64,000 nucleotides of DNA from Streptomyces sp. ADI96-02 (GCF_003846185.1 NZ_ML123034.1:5625401-5689400); one strand, 5' to 3'; numbered from the stretch's first letter, positions 16,476 to 28,349 are shown. The notes: generated by a model not told the origin, from the letters alone. Numbers and translations: made by a program.

Positions 16476-17645
16476 GTGCGCCGCCTGCGGTGCGGCCGGG
16501 GCGGTGGTCCGCTGGAGGCAGCCGCGTCGGCGGGCGACGCAACGACTCCCGAGGGGCGAGGATGCCGGTCGACCGCCCCGACGCCCTGCCCGCCGCCCGC
16601 CGCCCGCCGCCCGTACCGGCTGGCCGGCGGGCTCCCGGGACTGCTGGAACCGGGCGCCTCGACGGACCCGTACCGGCTGCGCCTCTACCGGGTGCTGCGC
16701 ACCGACTTCCCGCTCGGCTACGACCCGGCGCTCGGCGGCTATCTGCTGAGCCGGTACGCGGACGTCGCCCTGGCCCTGACGGATCCCCGGTTCACCGGCT
16801 TCCCGCACGACGGCGCGCAGCCCGGCCCGGCCCCCGCCCCACTCGGGCTCTGCCGGGGCAGTGTCGTCTGCGCGCCGCTGCCGGGCGACCCGCCGCCCGC
16901 GCCCGCCGCCCGCCGCCGCGCCGTGGAACGCACCGCGTACGTCCTGGCCCGCCGCATCTCCCGGCGCGAGCGGGCGGACCTGGTCAGCGAGTTCTGCGAC
17001 TGGCTGCCCGCCGGAGCCGCCGCCGCCTCGGACCGGCTCTCCTACCCCGACCTCAGGGCCCTCTCCCGCCCCGCCCCGCGCCACCTGCCCGCCCGCCCCG
17101 CCGCCTGCGCCACGCATACCGCGGTACGCGAACGCGCCCTCGCCGCGTTCCTCGCGAACATGCTGGACCACCCCGACCTGCTCGCCGCCGTACGGAGCGG
17201 GCCCCCGCCCGGCGGAGGGGAGCCGCCCGCCGCCCCGCCCGCCGGAACGGGCTCGCGGTCGCTGTTCGAGCGGGCCTGGACGGAGACGCTGCGCCGCGAT
17301 CCGCCCGTCCAGATCGTCCTGCGCCGCACCCGCACCGCCGTCCGCGTCAGCGGCGGCGCGCTGCCCGCCGGGGCTCCGGTCGCCTGTCTGCTCGGCGCGG
17401 CCGGACGCGACCCGGCACGGTTCACGGCGCCCGACCGCTTCGACCCGCTGCGCGCCGACGCCGATCCTCTGCTGTGCGGCCCCGCCGGCTGCCCGGCCGC
17501 CGTGCTCGGCAGGCTGGAGGCCGAACACGGGCTGCGCGCCCTGCTGGACGCGATGCCGGGCATCCGCTGGGCCGACGGCTTCCGCCCGTCGGCGAGCGGC
17601 GTGCTCACCCGCGCTCCGCGTAGCCTGCTCGTCCGGCCCGCCTGA
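16476..17645 (+). CDS. Degenerate cytochrome P450-like protein, possible N-terminal frameshift
   Basis: A 389-residue frame with P450 landmarks: an ExxR-type helix ETLRRDPPVQIVLRRT, then GRDPARFTAPDRFDPLR. A heme loop is reduced to LLCGPAGCPAAVLGR, where the Cys of the usual FGxGxHxCxG is kept but the Phe, His and Gly are lost. The better start, ATG 16562 with GAGGGGCGAGG before it, is in a different frame. The two frames meet in a CCGCCCG repeat near 16590-16612. Either the gene slipped there or it starts at GTG 16476. The 3' end overlaps treY by 41 bases. Confidence 0.6.
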   Translation: MRRLRCGRGGGPLEAAASAGDATTPEGRGCRSTAPTPCPPPAARRPYRLAGGLPGLLEPGASTDPYRLRLYRVLRTDFPLGYDPALGGYLLSRYADVALALTDPRFTGFPHDGAQPGPAPAPLGLCRGSVVCAPLPGDPPPAPAARRRAVERTAYVLARRISRRERADLVSEFCDWLPAGAAAASDRLSYPDLRALSRPAPRHLPARPAACATHTAVRERALAAFLANMLDHPDLLAAVRSGPPPGGGEPPAAPPAGTGSRSLFERAWTETLRRDPPVQIVLRRTRTAVRVSGGALPAGAPVACLLGAAGRDPARFTAPDRFDPLRADADPLLCGPAGCPAAVLGRLEAEHGLRALLDAMPGIRWADGFRPSASGVLTRAPRSLLVRPA

Positions 17646-20007
17646 GCAGCGCCACCGGCCGCGACGCGAACAGCTCGTCCGCCGCCACCGTGCCTCCGCC
17701 GAACTCCCGGTCCGGCGCGAGCACGTCCTGCCACGGACCGGCGTCCGGCAGCTCCAGCACCGTGTCCCGCCACCCGCCGTCCTCCGCCAGCCGCAGCGAC
17801 AGCCGGGTCACCGCCGTGACCACCTCGCCCGACCGGGCGAACGCCACCAGGCGGTCGGCGGCCGGACCGCGGGCCGCGAGCGGCGCGTACGTCCCCGACG
17901 GGCCGAACACCTCGGGCAGCTCCCGGCGCAGCCTCAGCGCCGCCGCCGTCAGCGCCTCCTTCTCACCGGGCCCGCCCCGCTCCTCGGGCCGCCGGAACGG
18001 ACGCCGGTTGTCCGGGTCGACCAGCGCCAGGTACTCGCCCTCCGTGCCCTGGTACAGATCCGGCACGCCCGGCATGGTCAGCTGCACCAGGGCCGCCCCC
18101 AGCACGTTGGCCCGCGCGTGCGGTCCGAGGGCCCGCGCGAACCCGGCCACCAGCTCCCGCACCGGGCCCTCCGCGCTGCCCGGACCGGCCGCGACGAAGT
18201 CGGTCACGGCCCGCTCGTAGACCGGGTCGGGCTCCGTCCAGCCGGTGAACAGGCCCGCCTCGCGCACCGCCTTCAGCAGGGCCGGCTCCAGCCGCGCCGC
18301 CAGCTCCCCGGCGGGCATCCCCGCGCACCCGTACGAGGTCTGCCAGGCGTGCCACGCCAGCTGCGGGTCCGGGGCGGCGGCCCCGGCCAGCGCCGTCGCC
18401 CGCTCCACCAGCTCGGCCCACCGCCCCGGGCACTGGGACAGCACGGCGACCCGGGCCCGCACGTCGCCGCTGCGCTTGGTGTCGTGCGTCGTCAGCACGG
18501 TGCCGGTGGCCGGCCAGTCCCGGGCGATCCGGGCGGCGAACGCGTGGAACTCCTCCGGACCCACCGCAGGACGGCCCGGGTCGCCGCCCACCTCCGCGGC
18601 GGAGACGAGCGGCACGTACCGGTAGAAGGCCGTGTCCTCCACCGACTTGGCGTGCAGCGCCGAAGCCGTCTGCGCGAACCGGGCGCAGAACGCGGCCCGC
18701 GCCTCCCCGCCGCCCAGCAGGCCGAGCGCGAGATCGCGCACCACGTCGACGGCCGCGGCCTCCTCCGGCACCGCGAACACCGCCCGCGCGTCCCGTACCG
18801 CCTCCTCCGGCAGCGCCTCCCGCGCGATCCGGGTCACCGGCCCGCCCGCCGTGACGTAGGGCCGGTAGACGGGGATCCGCACCAGCAGCTCCTGGATCGC
18901 CGTCCGCAGGGCCCAGGGGGCGTGGTCGCGCAGCGCCGGTTCCCCGGCGCAGACCTCGGCGGCCTGCCGGGTCAGCCACGCCGTCTCGGCGGCCAGTTCG
19001 TGGGTGATCACCCGGTACGCCGCCCGGCGGACGGTCGCCGCCCAGTCGCCGCCGCCGTCCTCGGGCGGCTCCGCGAACGTCCGGTAGCGGCCCAGCAGCT
19101 CCGCGGCCCCCGACGCGTCGGTGAACAGGCCGTCGATCCGGTGCAGCGCGTCGTACCCCGTCGTCCCGGCGACCGCCCAGCCGTCCGGCAGGCGCTCGTC
19201 ACCGGTGAGGATCTTCTCCACCACCGTCCACCGCCCGCCGGTGGCCTCGTCGAGCTGCCGCAGATACGCCGCCGGGTCCGCCAGGCCGTCCGGATGGTCG
19301 ACGCGCAGCCCGTCCAGGACGCCGTCGCGCAGCAGTTCGAGGACCTTGGCGTGGGTGGCGTCGAAGACCTCGGGATGCTCGACGCGGACCGCGATCAGCT
19401 CGGAGACCGTGAAGAACCGCCGGTAGTTCAGCTCGGTCCGGGCGAGCCGCCACCAGGCGAGCCGGTAGTGCTGGGCCTCCAGCAGCTCCGGCAGCGGCAG
19501 CCGGGCCGTGCCGGCGCGCAGCGGGAACTCCTGCTCGCCGTAGCGCAGCACCTCCCCGTCGACCGCCAGCCGCTCCAGCTCGTCCCCGAGCGGCCCCGCG
19601 AGCACCGGCAGCAGCACCTTGCCGCCGCCCGCCGCCCAGTCGACGTCGAACCAGCGGGCGTAGCCGGAGGCGGGGCCCTCGCGCAGCACCTCCCACAGCG
19701 CCCGGTTGTGCCGGGGCACGGCGGCCATGTGGTTGGGCACGATGTCGAGGACCAGGCCGAGCCCGTGTTCCCGGGCGGCGGCGGCCAGGCTCCGCAGCCC
19801 CTCCTCGCCGCCGAGTTCGGCGCGCACCCGGCCGTGGTCGACCACGTCGTACCCGTGCCGGGAACCGGGCACAGCCTCCAGGACGGGGGACAGGTGCAGA
19901 TGGGAGACGCCGAGCGCGGCGAGGTACGGCACGGCCTTCTCGGCGGCGGCGAAGGGGAAGTCGGGCTGGAGCTGAAGCCGGTACGTGGCGGTGGGCGTCA
20001 TGTCCAC
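17605..20007 (-). CDS. treY: Malto-oligosyltrehalose synthase
   Basis: An 800-residue GH13 enzyme that turns the reducing-end alpha-1,4 bond of a maltodextrin into the alpha,alpha-1,1 bond of maltooligosyl-trehalose. The start TPTATYRLQLQPDFPF, LGVSHLHLSPVLEAVPGSRHGYDV, LGLVLDIVPNHMA and the catalytic DGLRVDHPDGL are family-defining. VTELIAVRVE-like and HAKSVEDTAFYRY blocks follow. It lies 85 bases downstream of treX on the same strand, so the two are probably an operon. ATG 20007 or 20001 may start it. Confidence 0.95.
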   Translation of the reverse strand: MDMTPTATYRLQLQPDFPFAAAEKAVPYLAALGVSHLHLSPVLEAVPGSRHGYDVVDHGRVRAELGGEEGLRSLAAAAREHGLGLVLDIVPNHMAAVPRHNRALWEVLREGPASGYARWFDVDWAAGGGKVLLPVLAGPLGDELERLAVDGEVLRYGEQEFPLRAGTARLPLPELLEAQHYRLAWWRLARTELNYRRFFTVSELIAVRVEHPEVFDATHAKVLELLRDGVLDGLRVDHPDGLADPAAYLRQLDEATGGRWTVVEKILTGDERLPDGWAVAGTTGYDALHRIDGLFTDASGAAELLGRYRTFAEPPEDGGGDWAATVRRAAYRVITHELAAETAWLTRQAAEVCAGEPALRDHAPWALRTAIQELLVRIPVYRPYVTAGGPVTRIAREALPEEAVRDARAVFAVPEEAAAVDVVRDLALGLLGGGEARAAFCARFAQTASALHAKSVEDTAFYRYVPLVSAAEVGGDPGRPAVGPEEFHAFAARIARDWPATGTVLTTHDTKRSGDVRARVAVLSQCPGRWAELVERATALAGAAAPDPQLAWHAWQTSYGCAGMPAGELAARLEPALLKAVREAGLFTGWTEPDPVYERAVTDFVAAGPGSAEGPVRELVAGFARALGPHARANVLGAALVQLTMPGVPDLYQGTEGEYLALVDPDNRRPFRRPEERGGPGEKEALTAAALRLRRELPEVFGPSGTYAPLAARGPAADRLVAFARSGEVVTAVTRLSLRLAEDGGWRDTVLELPDAGPWQDVLAPDREFGGGTVAADELFASRPVALLRRAGRAGYAERG

Positions 20008-20092
20008 CTACGTACCCAGCCCGGGGCCCTCCGTGTCACCCCGGGCCGCGCCCTCACCCCGGGCCCCGCACGCCCCGCGCCGCCGTCCCGCC

Positions 20093-22222
<2,130 letters not shown>

Positions 22223-22606
22223 AGCTCAGACTCTTCCACTTCTGATCCGGGTGCGGGGGCTTTCCTCGGCCCGATCCTCCCCGAAAGTGGGGCGCGCACC
22301 TAGGACGTCGGGCGGTGCGGTCGAGTCCGGCCGCCCGGCCGCGCCGCCCACCGGTCAACTTCGGACACCCCGCTTCCGCCCCGGACGCGCATCCGGGGGC
22401 CGCCACCCGCCCGCAGTCCGGATCCCGACCGGGAACAAGGGCCCCAATCGCTATGAATCCGCTCACTCCACCCGATCTCGCCGCCGGGAACAGGCCGACG
22501 CAAAACGGGAGTTGAGAAAGCAGCCTGCGCATCCGGCTGCACCGGGTCGCGCTCGCGGAGTACCCTTCCTTGATCGTTGGGTGGGGGAGTGGAAGGCGGT
22601 ACGCAG
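22223..22606. promoter_or_regulatory. Divergent intergenic region between treX and the HEPN gene
   Basis: These 384 bases hold no credible gene. They should contain the promoters of treX (leftward) and of the HEPN protein (rightward). The stretch 22440-22470 is the least GC-rich. No strong repeat or hairpin was seen. Confidence 0.4.
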
Positions 22607-23842
22607 GTGAGCTCGGGAGGGTTCGAGCTGCCTCCGGGTGACGCAGGTCACGAGGGGGAATCGACCGATGCCCCGCCCGGGGCGGTCTCCCTCGCGCAGC
22701 CCCTGGAGATCGGCGCCGAGCTGGAGTGGGGAGCGGACGCCTGGAACGAGGTGCGCACCCGCGCCCAGCGGGCCGGACGCGCCTACATCTGGCTGAATCT
22801 CGTCGAACAGCGGTTGCGCGCCGTCGTCGCCGCGGTGCTCCGGCCCATCTACGCGCCGGTGCACGGCGAGGAGTGGGTAGTGGCCGCCGCCGGACCCGCC
22901 GGACAGGAATGGGTGCAGCGCGCCGTCGCCGTGCGCGAGGTCTCGCGCCGCAAGGGCTATCTGCTCGACCCGGCGGACGACAACGTCCTCAGCTTCCTCA
23001 CGCTGCCGCAGCTGCGCGAGCTGATGGTCCAGCACTGGCCCTGCTTCGAGCCCTACTTCGACGACCGCCGCGACGTCGAGCTGGCCCTCGACGAGCTGGA
23101 GGTCGCCCGCAACGTCGTCTCCCGCAACCGCGCGCTGAACGAGGCGGTCCTCGCCCAGGCCGAGCGCGCCTCGGCACGCCTGCTGGACATCCTCGGCAGC
23201 GGGGCCTCGGCGCCCTCCGCCGACCGGCTGCCGGTGGACGCCGTGGAGGAGCTGGTCGGCGACCGGTACGCCGACGTGGTCTCCGTCCACCCCGACCGGG
23301 TCCGGCTCCAGCGCCAGCTGCCCGCCGAGGACCTGTTCGGCGGGGCCCGGCGACTGGACGCCATCGGCATAGGGCTCAACCTGCTCGTGCAGAACTTCTC
23401 CGGCCGGCGGCTGGTGCGGCTCGCCGAGTCGGGCTGCCGGGTCCGGCTGCTGTTCATCAACCCGGCCAGCAGCGCGGTCCGGCGGCGGGAGCGCGAACTG
23501 GGCCTGAAGAAGGGCGAGCTGAGCCGGTCGGTGGAGATGAACATCCTCCACATGCGCCGGGTCCGCTCCAAGCTCCGCGACCCGGGCGCCTTCGAGATCC
23601 AGGTCTTCGACGAGACCCCGCGGTTCACCGCCTACCTGGTCGACGGCGACGGGCCGGACGCGGTGGGCGTCGTCCAGCCCTATCTGCGGCGCGCCCGGGG
23701 CATGGAGGCGCCGGTGCTGGTGCTGCGCGGCGGCGGGCGGCGCACGGTGGTGCGGGCGGGCCAGGACAGCGAGCACGGTCTGTTCGAGACCTACCGCGAG
23801 GAGTTCGAGTCCGTCTGGACGGACTCCCGCCCGGTCTCCTGA
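22607..23842 (+). CDS. SAV2148-family HEPN domain protein
   Basis: A 411-residue actinobacterial protein. The N-terminal half has the HEPN-like helical region (RAYIWLNLVEQRLRAVVAAV... VARNVVSRNRALNEAVL). The C-terminal half contains a phospholipase D-like or effector-type sandwich (FSGRRLVRLAESGCRVRLLFINP). GTG 22607 gives the usual family start MSSGGFELPPGD. TTG 22577 and GTG 22589 are upstream alternatives. HEPN domains often act as RNases or as scaffolds in defence. The catalytic R-x4-6-H is not obvious here, so activity is uncertain. Confidence 0.85.
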   Translation: MSSGGFELPPGDAGHEGESTDAPPGAVSLAQPLEIGAELEWGADAWNEVRTRAQRAGRAYIWLNLVEQRLRAVVAAVLRPIYAPVHGEEWVVAAAGPAGQEWVQRAVAVREVSRRKGYLLDPADDNVLSFLTLPQLRELMVQHWPCFEPYFDDRRDVELALDELEVARNVVSRNRALNEAVLAQAERASARLLDILGSGASAPSADRLPVDAVEELVGDRYADVVSVHPDRVRLQRQLPAEDLFGGARRLDAIGIGLNLLVQNFSGRRLVRLAESGCRVRLLFINPASSAVRRRERELGLKKGELSRSVEMNILHMRRVRSKLRDPGAFEIQVFDETPRFTAYLVDGDGPDAVGVVQPYLRRARGMEAPVLVLRGGGRRTVVRAGQDSEHGLFETYREEFESVWTDSRPVS

Positions 23843-24011
23843 GCGGCGGGTCCGGTCCCGGGAGCGGACAGCGCCGGTCCCGCCTCCTGAGCGACCGCGC
23901 CCTCCCGCCTCCTGACGGGCCGTGGTCCGCTCCGAACCGGGACGGTTCTGTCAGTGGCCCGTGGGAAGGTGTTCACCATCTGGGGGAGAGCACCACGAAG
24001 GAGGCATCGGG

Positions 24012-24725
24012 ATGAGCTGGCACCGGGGAACACTGGTCGGCTTCGACCTGGAGACGACGGGCACCGACGTCGAGACCGACCGGATCGTCACGGCCGCGCT
24101 GGTCCGGCTGGAGCCGGACGGGGCCGTGCGCGAGCAGCGGACCTGGCTGCTCGACCCCGGCGTGGCCATACCCGAGCAGGCCGCCGCCATCCACGGCATC
24201 GGCACCGACCACGCCCGGCGGCACGGCGTCCGCGCCGCCTCGGCCGTGGAGGAGATCGCCGCGGCGGTCGCCGAGGTGCTGGCCTCCGGCGTGCCGCTGG
24301 TCGTGATGAACGCGCGCTACGACCTCTCGCTCCTGGACCGCGAATGCCGCAGGTACGGACGGGCGTCGGTGGACGAGCGGATCGGCGGCGTGCCCGCGCC
24401 CGTCCTCGATCCGCTGGTCATCGACAAGCACGTCGACAAGTACCGCAAGGGCAAGCGGGCTCTCCAGGCGCTCTGCGAGCACTACGGCGTCACGCTCGAC
24501 GACGCCCACGACGCGTCGGCGGACGCGGTGGCCGCCGTCCGGGTGGTGCGGCGGATGGGCGAGCGGCACCGGCCCGTCGGCGCGCTGCCGCCGGCCGAGC
24601 TGCACGCCCTCCAGGTCCGCGCCGCCGCCGAGCAGTCCGCCTCGCTCCAGTCCTACCTCCGCCGCACCGCCGACCCCGCCGCGGTGGTGGAGGCCGCCTG
24701 GCCGGTGATCCCGCGCAGCCGGTGA
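24012..24725 (+). CDS. Host DnaQ-like 3'-5' exonuclease
   Basis: A 237-residue DEDDh exonuclease related to the epsilon subunit of DNA polymerase III. Catalytic residues are visible as D12 and E14 (GFDLETTGTD), D104 (NARYDLSLL), H166 and D171 (DDAHDASADAVA). It trims single-stranded DNA 3' ends. A clear GAAGGAGG precedes ATG 24012. A close relative is encoded inside the mobile element at 35389, with shared stretches such as VIDK, ALCEHY and AWPxIPR. Confidence 0.93.
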   Translation: MSWHRGTLVGFDLETTGTDVETDRIVTAALVRLEPDGAVREQRTWLLDPGVAIPEQAAAIHGIGTDHARRHGVRAASAVEEIAAAVAEVLASGVPLVVMNARYDLSLLDRECRRYGRASVDERIGGVPAPVLDPLVIDKHVDKYRKGKRALQALCEHYGVTLDDAHDASADAVAAVRVVRRMGERHRPVGALPPAELHALQVRAAAEQSASLQSYLRRTADPAAVVEAAWPVIPRSR

Positions 24726-24780
24726 GCGGCAGGGCCGGGACCGCCGGGCCGGCCGCGCGGGGCGGCGATCCGCCGCCCCG

Positions 24781-25647
24781 TCAGAACGGGTACCACCGCA
24801 CCTCCGGGTCGCCGTCGCGCAGCGAGGCCACCCGGCGGCGGAACTCGGCGAGCGCCTTCGGGTTGCCGGGGGCGTGCTGGGCGACCCAGGCGCAGCTGGC
24901 CGTCTCGCGGGCCCCGCGCAGGACCGCGCAGCCGTCCCACTCCCGTACGTCCCAGCCGTACGCCGCGGTGAAGGCGTCGTAGTCAGCGGCCGGCAGCCCG
25001 TAGCGGTCCCGGGAGAGGGCGAGGACGACCAGGTCGTGCTCCCTGAGGTCGGCGGAGAACGTCTCCAGGTCCACCACGACCGGACCGTCGGGGCCGACGT
25101 GCACGTTGCGGGGCAGCGCGTCGCCGTGGATCGGCCCCGGAGGCAGGTGCGGGACCAGGGCGGAGGCCGCCGCCGCGAAGCCGTCACGGCGTCGGCGGAG
25201 GTAGTCGGCGTCGGCCGGGTCGATCGTGTCGCCGGCCAGGGTCAGCCACCGCTCCACCCCGCCGAGGAGTTCACGGCGCGGCAGCGTGAAGCCCTCCGGG
25301 GCGGACAGGGCGTGGATCCGGCGGAGCAGGGGGGCGAGATCGCTCGGCCGCGCCGGGCGCACGGCCGCGGGCAGCCGGTGCCACAGCGTCACCGGGTGGC
25401 CCTCGGCCATCCGCACCCGGTCCTCCGCCGCCCGGACGGCGGGCACGCCCGCGGCGGCGAGCCAGTCGGCGACGGCCACCTCCCGCTCCGCCCGTTCCCG
25501 CAGCTCCGGGTGGCCGGTGGCGTCCCGGCCGACCTTGACCACCAGGCCGTCGGCGGCGAACACCGCGTTCTCGCCCAGCGCCAGCAGCTCCGCCGTGCCG
25601 GGCAGTCCGGCGGCGGTCAGCACCTCACGCGCACGCATCTCGTCCAT
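24781..25647 (-). CDS. Aminoglycoside phosphotransferase-family kinase
   Basis: A 288-residue APH/choline-kinase-fold protein. The catalytic loop is PGPIHGDALPRNVHV and the metal-binding Asp is in VVVDLETF. The ATP-side VVKVGRDATG contains the conserved Lys. The family includes antibiotic kinases and many small-molecule kinases. Nothing indicates a drug substrate here. ATG 25647 is used. A second ATG at 25638 is possible. It diverges from the ABC permease gene across a 126-base gap. Confidence 0.88.
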   Translation of the reverse strand: MDEMRAREVLTAAGLPGTAELLALGENAVFAADGLVVKVGRDATGHPELRERAEREVAVADWLAAAGVPAVRAAEDRVRMAEGHPVTLWHRLPAAVRPARPSDLAPLLRRIHALSAPEGFTLPRRELLGGVERWLTLAGDTIDPADADYLRRRRDGFAAAASALVPHLPPGPIHGDALPRNVHVGPDGPVVVDLETFSADLREHDLVVLALSRDRYGLPAADYDAFTAAYGWDVREWDGCAVLRGARETASCAWVAQHAPGNPKALAEFRRRVASLRDGDPEVRWYPF

Positions 25648-25773
25648 GGGTGCGATTTTCGCATCCGCGCAGGCCACCTTGACGAACGGACGGCCCCTCA
25701 GCACGATGACGGGGGCCTCCCGCGCAGTCGAAACGGGATAAAGCGCCCCCCGAGGAATGCGGAGGTTCACTTC

Positions 25774-26586
25774 GTGACATCGGTGACCGTGACGAAGCGG
25801 TCCAGGCCCGGCGGCGCACCCGACGCACGCGGCGGACCGGCCGGCCGGCCCCGGCGGACCGGAGCGGCGGCCGGAGACCGGGCGGCCTGGTTCCTGGTCC
25901 TGCCCGCCCTCATCCCGATCCTGCTCCTCAGCGTGGGGCCGCTGCTCTACGGCATCGCGCTCGCCTTCACCGACGCGCAGTCCGGCCGCACCCGCTCCAC
26001 CCAGTGGATCGGCGTCCTCAACTTCCAGGACCTGCTGCACGACGGCCTGTTCTGGGAGTCGTTCCGGATCGGCCTGCTCTGGGCCGTCGGCGTCACCGTC
26101 CCGCAGTTCCTCCTCGCGCTCGGCCTCGCCCTGCTGCTCAACGAGAAGCTGCGGCTGCGCCCGCTGGCCCGAGCGCTGGCGATCATCCCGTGGGCGATGC
26201 CCGAGGTCGTCGTCGGCATCATGTGGCGGCTGGTCTACCACCCGGACGCGGGCGTCCTCAACGAGACGATCCGCGATCTCGGACTCGGCGACGGCCGCGA
26301 CTGGCTGACCGGCCTGGCGACCGCGCTGCCCGCCGTGATCCTGGTCGGCGTCTGGGCGGGCATGCCGCAGACGACCGTGGCCCTGCTCGCCGGACTCCAG
26401 AACACCCCGGGCGAACTCCACGAGGCGGCGGCGCTCGACGGTGCGGGCGCCTGGCGCCGCTTCCGCACGGTCACCTGGCCCGCGCTCAAGCCCGTCGCCC
26501 TCTCCATCACCGCGCTCAACTTCATCTGGAAATCGAACGATGGGAGCCTGGCAGGGCCCTCACCTGCCGTTCCCTTGATCCACTGA
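25774..26586 (+). pseudogene. Sugar ABC transporter permease, 3' end cut off by element insertion
   Basis: A MalF/UgpA-like permease. GTG 25774 has GGAGG 8 bases before it. Membrane helices and the EAA loop (LHEAAALDGAGAWRRFRTVTWPALKP) are normal up to ITALNFIW. There the family normally continues with NFNSF...TSGGP and one more helix. Here the frame becomes KSNDGSLAGPSPAVPLIH and stops, so about 60 residues including the last helix are missing. An integrase gene lies 30 bases on. The intact 3' part is expected beyond the right end of the element. Confidence 0.85.
26515..26545. other. Left attachment site (attL) inside the permease gene
   Basis: Permease homology stops at about 26529-26532 (codons for FIW, then K instead of N). 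The following sequence up to the integrase stop at 26616 is not permease-like. The crossover core should therefore lie in or near ACTTCATCTGGAA. The exact core cannot be fixed without the right end. GATGGGA occurs twice just inside the element (26538 and 26592) and could be an integrase arm site. Confidence 0.6.
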
Positions 26587-26615
26587 CGAGTGATGGGAAA
26601 CGACTGGGAGATGAT

Positions 26616-27902
26616 CTAGAGATCCTTGCTGGGCAACCGCTCCTGCAACCCTTCCCAGCGCTCCTGCAACGTCTTCATGATGGCACGCTCCATCGGCACC
26701 GTCACACTGCTGTATACGCCCTCGACGCCTGGCACCTCGTGCCCCATCCGAGACTCGGTGGCGAACTTGCTGTGCCCATCTTCGTCCAGCCATGCCTTAT
26801 GTCCATGCCGCATCAAGTACAGGCGCTTGCCGACGAACGATGGGACCGCCGGAATGGCAGGCCGGGCACCCCGCGTTCGGGGTCCGCTGCGCTCCTCGGC
26901 ACCATCCGCGATGGCCCGCCAGTACCGGTAATCGAAGTTTACGGCGCCTAGCGACCCACCCAGGATTGCAGGGAAAACCCAGTCGCGATCATGAGAGGCA
27001 AGGAGTGACTTCAGCATCTCCGCTAGGAACGGCGGCACTACCAGTGTCCGATGACTGTCGTACTTCGGCGAGAAGAACTGAAGCGTGCTGTCAGCGTACT
27101 GAACTTGGCGCTCGACTCGAATCGCAGGCATCAGATCCGCACCTGGTCCGTACCGAAGGGCGTCTTCCTCGTACCGTTCGTATTCCTCCGGGTCGGACCG
27201 CGGGTCGGTACCAGGCCAGTTCGGATAGCAGTACTCCCTTGTCAGCCCGAACAGTTCGGCCGGCCGCATCCCCGTCATGGCCATCGTCCAGATGAACGTG
27301 TTGCCAGCCTCGCCGAAGACGGTCTGCGCGTTCCGAGCCAGCTGTTCGACGGCCTCTGGCGTCATGTCCCGCTTGCGCTCTTTGGCCTTCTTCACGAACT
27401 TCCCGCGTCTGCGCGTCCGCTCCACCGGCGACACCTTGATCAGCCGGGGCACGGCGTCGTCGAGGACCATGCCGAAGACCATCATGACGGTCTTTGCCGA
27501 ACTGGCCTTCATCTTTGAGTGCATGCGCTTTTTGAAGGCCCGGTAGGCGAGGATGTCGATGTCGGCCACGGACGCGTTCTGCTTTTTGAAGTAGGGGCGA
27601 ATGTGGTTCTCGATCACTGATCGGTATCCGCGCTCCGTCAGGTGCCTGTGGTCCATCGCGCCAAGCCAGTCATCAAGCCAGTCGGACATGAGGGTGGCGC
27701 CGTCACGGTTCTTGACATGGGTGCCGTGCCGGATCTCGTACAGCTTGTCCCGACCGTGTTCGTAGGCTGACTCCTCATCGGTGAAGCCGCCTTTGGACTC
27801 GTAGCGCTTGCGGCCGTTGTCCAGGTATTCGCCACTCCACCACTTCACCCGGCAGGTGCCGCCGCGCCACTCGACGTGGATGTGTTGATGAGCCTTCGCC
27901 AT
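26616..27902 (-). CDS. int: Tyrosine recombinase integrase
   Basis: A 428-residue phage-type integrase. An SAM-like core-binding domain (WLDDWLGAMDHRHLTERGYRS) precedes the catalytic domain. The catalytic arginine is in TGMRPAELFGLT, the second R and the H are in LYLMRHGHKAW and RMGHEVPG, and the nucleophilic Tyr is in GVYSSV. The first His of the usual H-x-x-R box is not evident. ATG 27902 has AGAGGGG before it. The 3' end points to attL, the classic arrangement for an integrated element. Confidence 0.92.
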   Translation of the reverse strand: MAKAHQHIHVEWRGGTCRVKWWSGEYLDNGRKRYESKGGFTDEESAYEHGRDKLYEIRHGTHVKNRDGATLMSDWLDDWLGAMDHRHLTERGYRSVIENHIRPYFKKQNASVADIDILAYRAFKKRMHSKMKASSAKTVMMVFGMVLDDAVPRLIKVSPVERTRRRGKFVKKAKERKRDMTPEAVEQLARNAQTVFGEAGNTFIWTMAMTGMRPAELFGLTREYCYPNWPGTDPRSDPEEYERYEEDALRYGPGADLMPAIRVERQVQYADSTLQFFSPKYDSHRTLVVPPFLAEMLKSLLASHDRDWVFPAILGGSLGAVNFDYRYWRAIADGAEERSGPRTRGARPAIPAVPSFVGKRLYLMRHGHKAWLDEDGHSKFATESRMGHEVPGVEGVYSSVTVPMERAIMKTLQERWEGLQERLPSKDL

Positions 27903-27983
27903 TGGATCCCCTCTGTGCAAGGTGGAACGCGGGTGCCTGGCAGGTACCCCTACCGCCAGGTCTACCCCGCGTGCTCCACGGTG

Positions 27984-28187
27984 TCAGCCGGCTGCCCCTA
28001 GCGGGCAGTTCCGGCATTCACCACATTCTCCTCCGAGGTCCCTCACTGCTGCCCTCATCGCTTCAGATCCTGAGTTCTGGGCGGTGAGTTGGCGGGGGAT
28101 CACACACACGATCCCGTTGTCGACCAGAAAGCTATGGCCAAGGAACTTCGGCCCGTAGTCGACTATGAGCGGCTCGCTGTACTGCAT
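27984..28187 (-). CDS. Small Cys-containing element protein
   Basis: A 67-residue protein starting MQYSEPLIVDYGPKFLGHSF, with AAGGGGGAG before ATG 28187. The C terminus has CGECRNC, which may bind a metal. It lies between the integrase and the repressor gene, on the same strand. I do not recognise the family. A role linked to the integrase or repressor operon is only a guess. Confidence 0.65.
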   Translation of the reverse strand: MQYSEPLIVDYGPKFLGHSFLVDNGIVCVIPRQLTAQNSGSEAMRAAVRDLGGECGECRNCPLGAAG

Positions 28188-28349
28188 GGCTCCCCCTTGT
28201 TTCCGGTACTGCGGGAGCCTCCAAGGGCGTGCTTCGACTCTGCCATGTTGAGGGCTAGTTGGGACCGTCTGGGGCCAAAGTGGTGGAAGATTTCGCGGTA
28301 ACAAGTAGGTAAAAGCAAAAGGTTGTACGGCGGATGGGTGGAACTTCAA

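Noticed and set aside
26587..26615. tRNA gene as attachment site
   Set aside because: No cloverleaf or tRNA 3' end can be drawn at the junction, and the interrupted gene is the permease.
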